Part shown: positions 62,576 to 64,000 of the stretch, in pieces | Numbering within the stretch: position 1 is the stretch's first letter | How the letters are laid out: each line of letters begins with the position of its first letter | NCBI GenBank assembly: GCA_947625095.1 | Contig: CANQMX010000008.1 | Span: 1-64,000 of the forward strand | DNA length: 64,000 bases | From: an uncultured Clostridia bacterium | GTDB lineage: Bacteria; Bacillota; Clostridia; Christensenellales; Borkfalkiaceae | Reading direction: 5' to 3' | Notes under the pieces: model-generated | The model's database searches: none | Told to the model about the DNA's origin: nothing | The model's input: only the letters and a program-made list of their open reading frames with translations | Position numbers and translations under genes: made by a program

Positions 62576-63792
62576 ATCGCTTCGCCATCCTGTTTACCGA
62601 TAAATTTCATAATCAACCGATAGCTTGTTTCCACCATGAAATGCTCTTTCAGATATCGTATGGCGACCTGCCCCTTCTCGTCGCCATCCCGCAATGCTCT
62701 TTCAACGGCTTTCCCGAATTCTTCCACGCCGTTGCTTTCGCACCGCCAGCCGAACCCGCCCTCTACGATATCTTTCCCGACGTCGGTGTTGGGATCGGTG
62801 CAGGCAAGGACGGGCAATCCCGCCTGCATATAGGAGAGTAGGCGCGAGGGATAATTGGGCACGGTAAAGCGGTGGTCGAGGAAGAGAAGTCCCACATCGC
62901 ACGCCGCGAGCATCGCGTCGAAATCCTCGCGCGGGAGACGCTTCATCAGTTTGACGTTTGCGGGCTTGTCCGTCTCGACAAACTGTTCGAGTTTTCCGTA
63001 TTCCGTCCCGTCGCCGAGGAGGAAGAAAAACGCCCGCTCGTTCCTCTTCTGCGCTCGCAGGCACTCAACGATAAACGGGATATCCTGCGGCTTGCCGAGA
63101 TTTCCGCCGTAAACGAAAATCGTCTTGTCCTGCGGAAGTCCGTACTTTTCCCGTATTGCCATGCGCCCCGCTTCGTCCAAAGTAACGTCCTGTGGCTCGA
63201 TGCTGTTGGGAACGACCGTCACTTTTTCCGGCGCGAGTCCGGAATTGTGCCCGAGGATATACTCCCGATTGGCCTTGCTCATGCAACCGACATAATCGGC
63301 ATTGCGGTAAAACTTTTTCTCCTTTTTTTTGAAATGGCGGTAAACGATCCCCATCAAGCCGCCCGTCCCCATCATGTCGATGTCGACGGCGTTCTGCGGA
63401 AAAATATCTTTCAAAAGGAGATAGTTGATTGCCCCATCGCGTTTTTTGAAATATGCCGCCGTCTTTGCATAGCAAAGATTGGAGCATATATTTATGATGA
63501 GATCGAATTTCACGCCCTTGGCGTATTTCTTGACAGCTTTGATCGACTTTTTTTCGAGGGTGAGAAGGTTGATGACCTTCTTAACCCTCCCCGTCTTTTG
63601 AATTTGGCCGTTTTTTACTTTGATGATATGAACGCCGTTTCTGTCCGTCACACATTCCGTCTTTCCCCTGCGCGTCGGCGTCACAGCGTAGATCTCATGC
63701 CCGTGTCGGCGGAATTCTCTCACCAGATCGGCATAGAGATACCCGTCGTCGGAGTTTTCCATTTCGTACAAAAATGAAAATAAAATTTTCAT
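62572..63792 (-). CDS. WbuB-like GT4 glycosyltransferase
   Basis: A 406-residue GT-B glycosyltransferase. LLLKDIFPQNAVDIDMM, VYGGNLGKPQDIPFIVECL and FTVPNYPSRLLSYMQAGLPVLAC match the WbuB/FnlC-associated group, which often transfers L-FucNAc-type sugars; that fits the capEFG genes. First gene of the operon. Start ATG at 63792, about 27 nt after the predicted transcription start. Confidence 0.9.
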   Translation of the reverse strand: MKILFSFLYEMENSDDGYLYADLVREFRRHGHEIYAVTPTRRGKTECVTDRNGVHIIKVKNGQIQKTGRVKKVINLLTLEKKSIKAVKKYAKGVKFDLIINICSNLCYAKTAAYFKKRDGAINYLLLKDIFPQNAVDIDMMGTGGLMGIVYRHFKKKEKKFYRNADYVGCMSKANREYILGHNSGLAPEKVTVVPNSIEPQDVTLDEAGRMAIREKYGLPQDKTIFVYGGNLGKPQDIPFIVECLRAQKRNERAFFFLLGDGTEYGKLEQFVETDKPANVKLMKRLPREDFDAMLAACDVGLLFLDHRFTVPNYPSRLLSYMQAGLPVLACTDPNTDVGKDIVEGGFGWRCESNGVEEFGKAVERALRDGDEKGQVAIRYLKEHFMVETSYRLIMKFIGKQDGEAI

Positions 63793-63825
63793 CGGGTCTC
63801 ATCCTCGGCAGAATTTTACTTGTAC

Positions 63826-63854
63826 ATTATACTACACCCCAAAATGAAAAGCAA
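63826..63854 (-). promoter_or_regulatory. Promoter of the polysaccharide operon
   Basis: On the minus strand TTGCTT (63854-63849), 17 bp, TATAAT (63831-63826). No gap over 25 bp occurs between genes down to 47694, so the 16 genes may form one transcript. Confidence 0.75.
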
Positions 63855-63889
63855 TGAATTTACGCAAAATTCCTCGAACGCGGGCGCTT

Positions 63890-63922
63890 TTTCGCCCGAT
63901 TTTCGCCCGATTTTCGCCCGAA
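63890..63922. repeat. 11-bp tandem repeat (TTTCGCCCGAT x 3)
   Basis: Three back-to-back copies of an 11-bp unit upstream of the operon promoter. The first overlaps a GCGGGCG/CGCCCG hairpin that may terminate the gene on the right. Confidence 0.7.
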
Positions 63923-63940
63923 AAACGGCAAAAGCGCAAC

Positions 63941-64000
63941 TCAAAGCACGGCGATCGCCGCCAAATAGCGCATATAAAACACGGGCGAAGCGAGGCACGC
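63941..64000 (-). CDS. C-terminal end of a gene cut by the window edge
   Basis: The minus strand is open from the edge to a TGA at 63943-63941. The last residues are ACLASPVFYMRYLAAIAVL, a hydrophobic tail that could end a membrane protein. Too short to identify. Confidence 0.3.
   Translation of the reverse strand, partial: ACLASPVFYMRYLAAIAVL

Noticed and set aside
63816-63998. Sixty-codon frame at the right edge
   Set aside because: It runs through the polysaccharide promoter and the 11-bp repeats and has no ribosome site; the better reading is the tail of another gene ending at 63941.

Overview
The window reads as chromosome of a GC-rich, endospore-forming member of the Clostridia, probably an uncultured gut lineage. 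The evidence is a sigG / sigE / spoIIGA block with a YlmC/YmxH gene, SpoVA genes, Firmicutes-type DnaD, DUF951, UPF0237/UPF0210 and DegV proteins, and lipoboxes and Shine-Dalgarno sites of Gram-positive type. Placement below class is a guess. Nearly all genes lie on the minus strand, so the window probably sits inside one replichore.

Layout. 1-445: tRNA-Leu(CAG) preceded by a 127-bp direct duplication that carries the tRNA 3' end and its terminator. 487-18728: tightly packed minus-strand housekeeping genes (peptidase E, a PII/DUF1538 pair, rpiB, ywlE-type phosphatase, Sua5, dnaB, pepF, UPF0210 + ACT protein, two small membrane proteins, DegV, signal peptidase I, DUF951, a large hydrolase, sbcC, sbcD). 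18878-20593 (plus): a DnaD-type primosome protein whose C-terminus is the N-terminal zinc domain of a DnaI/DnaC helicase loader without the AAA+ ATPase. 20672-23391: the sporulation sigma block. 23613-26528: an HD protein, a beta-CASP metallo-beta-lactamase protein paired with a PD-(D/E)XK-like protein, and a zinc-ribbon protein. 26617-27214: tRNA-Arg(ACG) with a perfect 28-bp inverted repeat built on its own 3' end, then an intergenic region with four consensus DnaA boxes. 27237-28037: spoVAE and only the C-terminal part of spoVAD.

28196-43008 is a starch/maltodextrin utilisation locus. A starch-binding-type lipoprotein, a solute-binding protein, MalF- and MalG-type permeases, a GH13 lipoprotein and an unusually long MsmK-type ATPase form one operon. 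malQ and a type I pullulanase form a second, and a divergent LacI-type regulator completes the set. The three promoters share a palindrome, TTTTTCGAAAAA, just upstream of the -35 box, which is the best candidate for the regulator's operator. Import of oligosaccharides, surface debranching and hydrolysis, and cytoplasmic MalQ make a coherent pathway.

43073-47693 holds a HAD phosphatase, an esterase, a large serine recombinase with a small partner gene, and about 0.9 kb of repeat-rich non-coding sequence: a mobile-element remnant. 47694-63792 is a 16-gene surface polysaccharide operon read leftward from a promoter at about 63840. It encodes routes to UDP-L-FucNAc (capE, capF, capG type), a dTDP-3-amino-3,6-dideoxyhexose (rfbA, rfbB, fdtA, fdtB type) and a CDP-polyol, probably CDP-ribitol (epimerase, dehydrogenase, cytidylyltransferase), plus LicD, Wzx, Wzy and three glycosyltransferases. 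No initiating sugar-phosphate transferase is seen; it may lie beyond the right edge.
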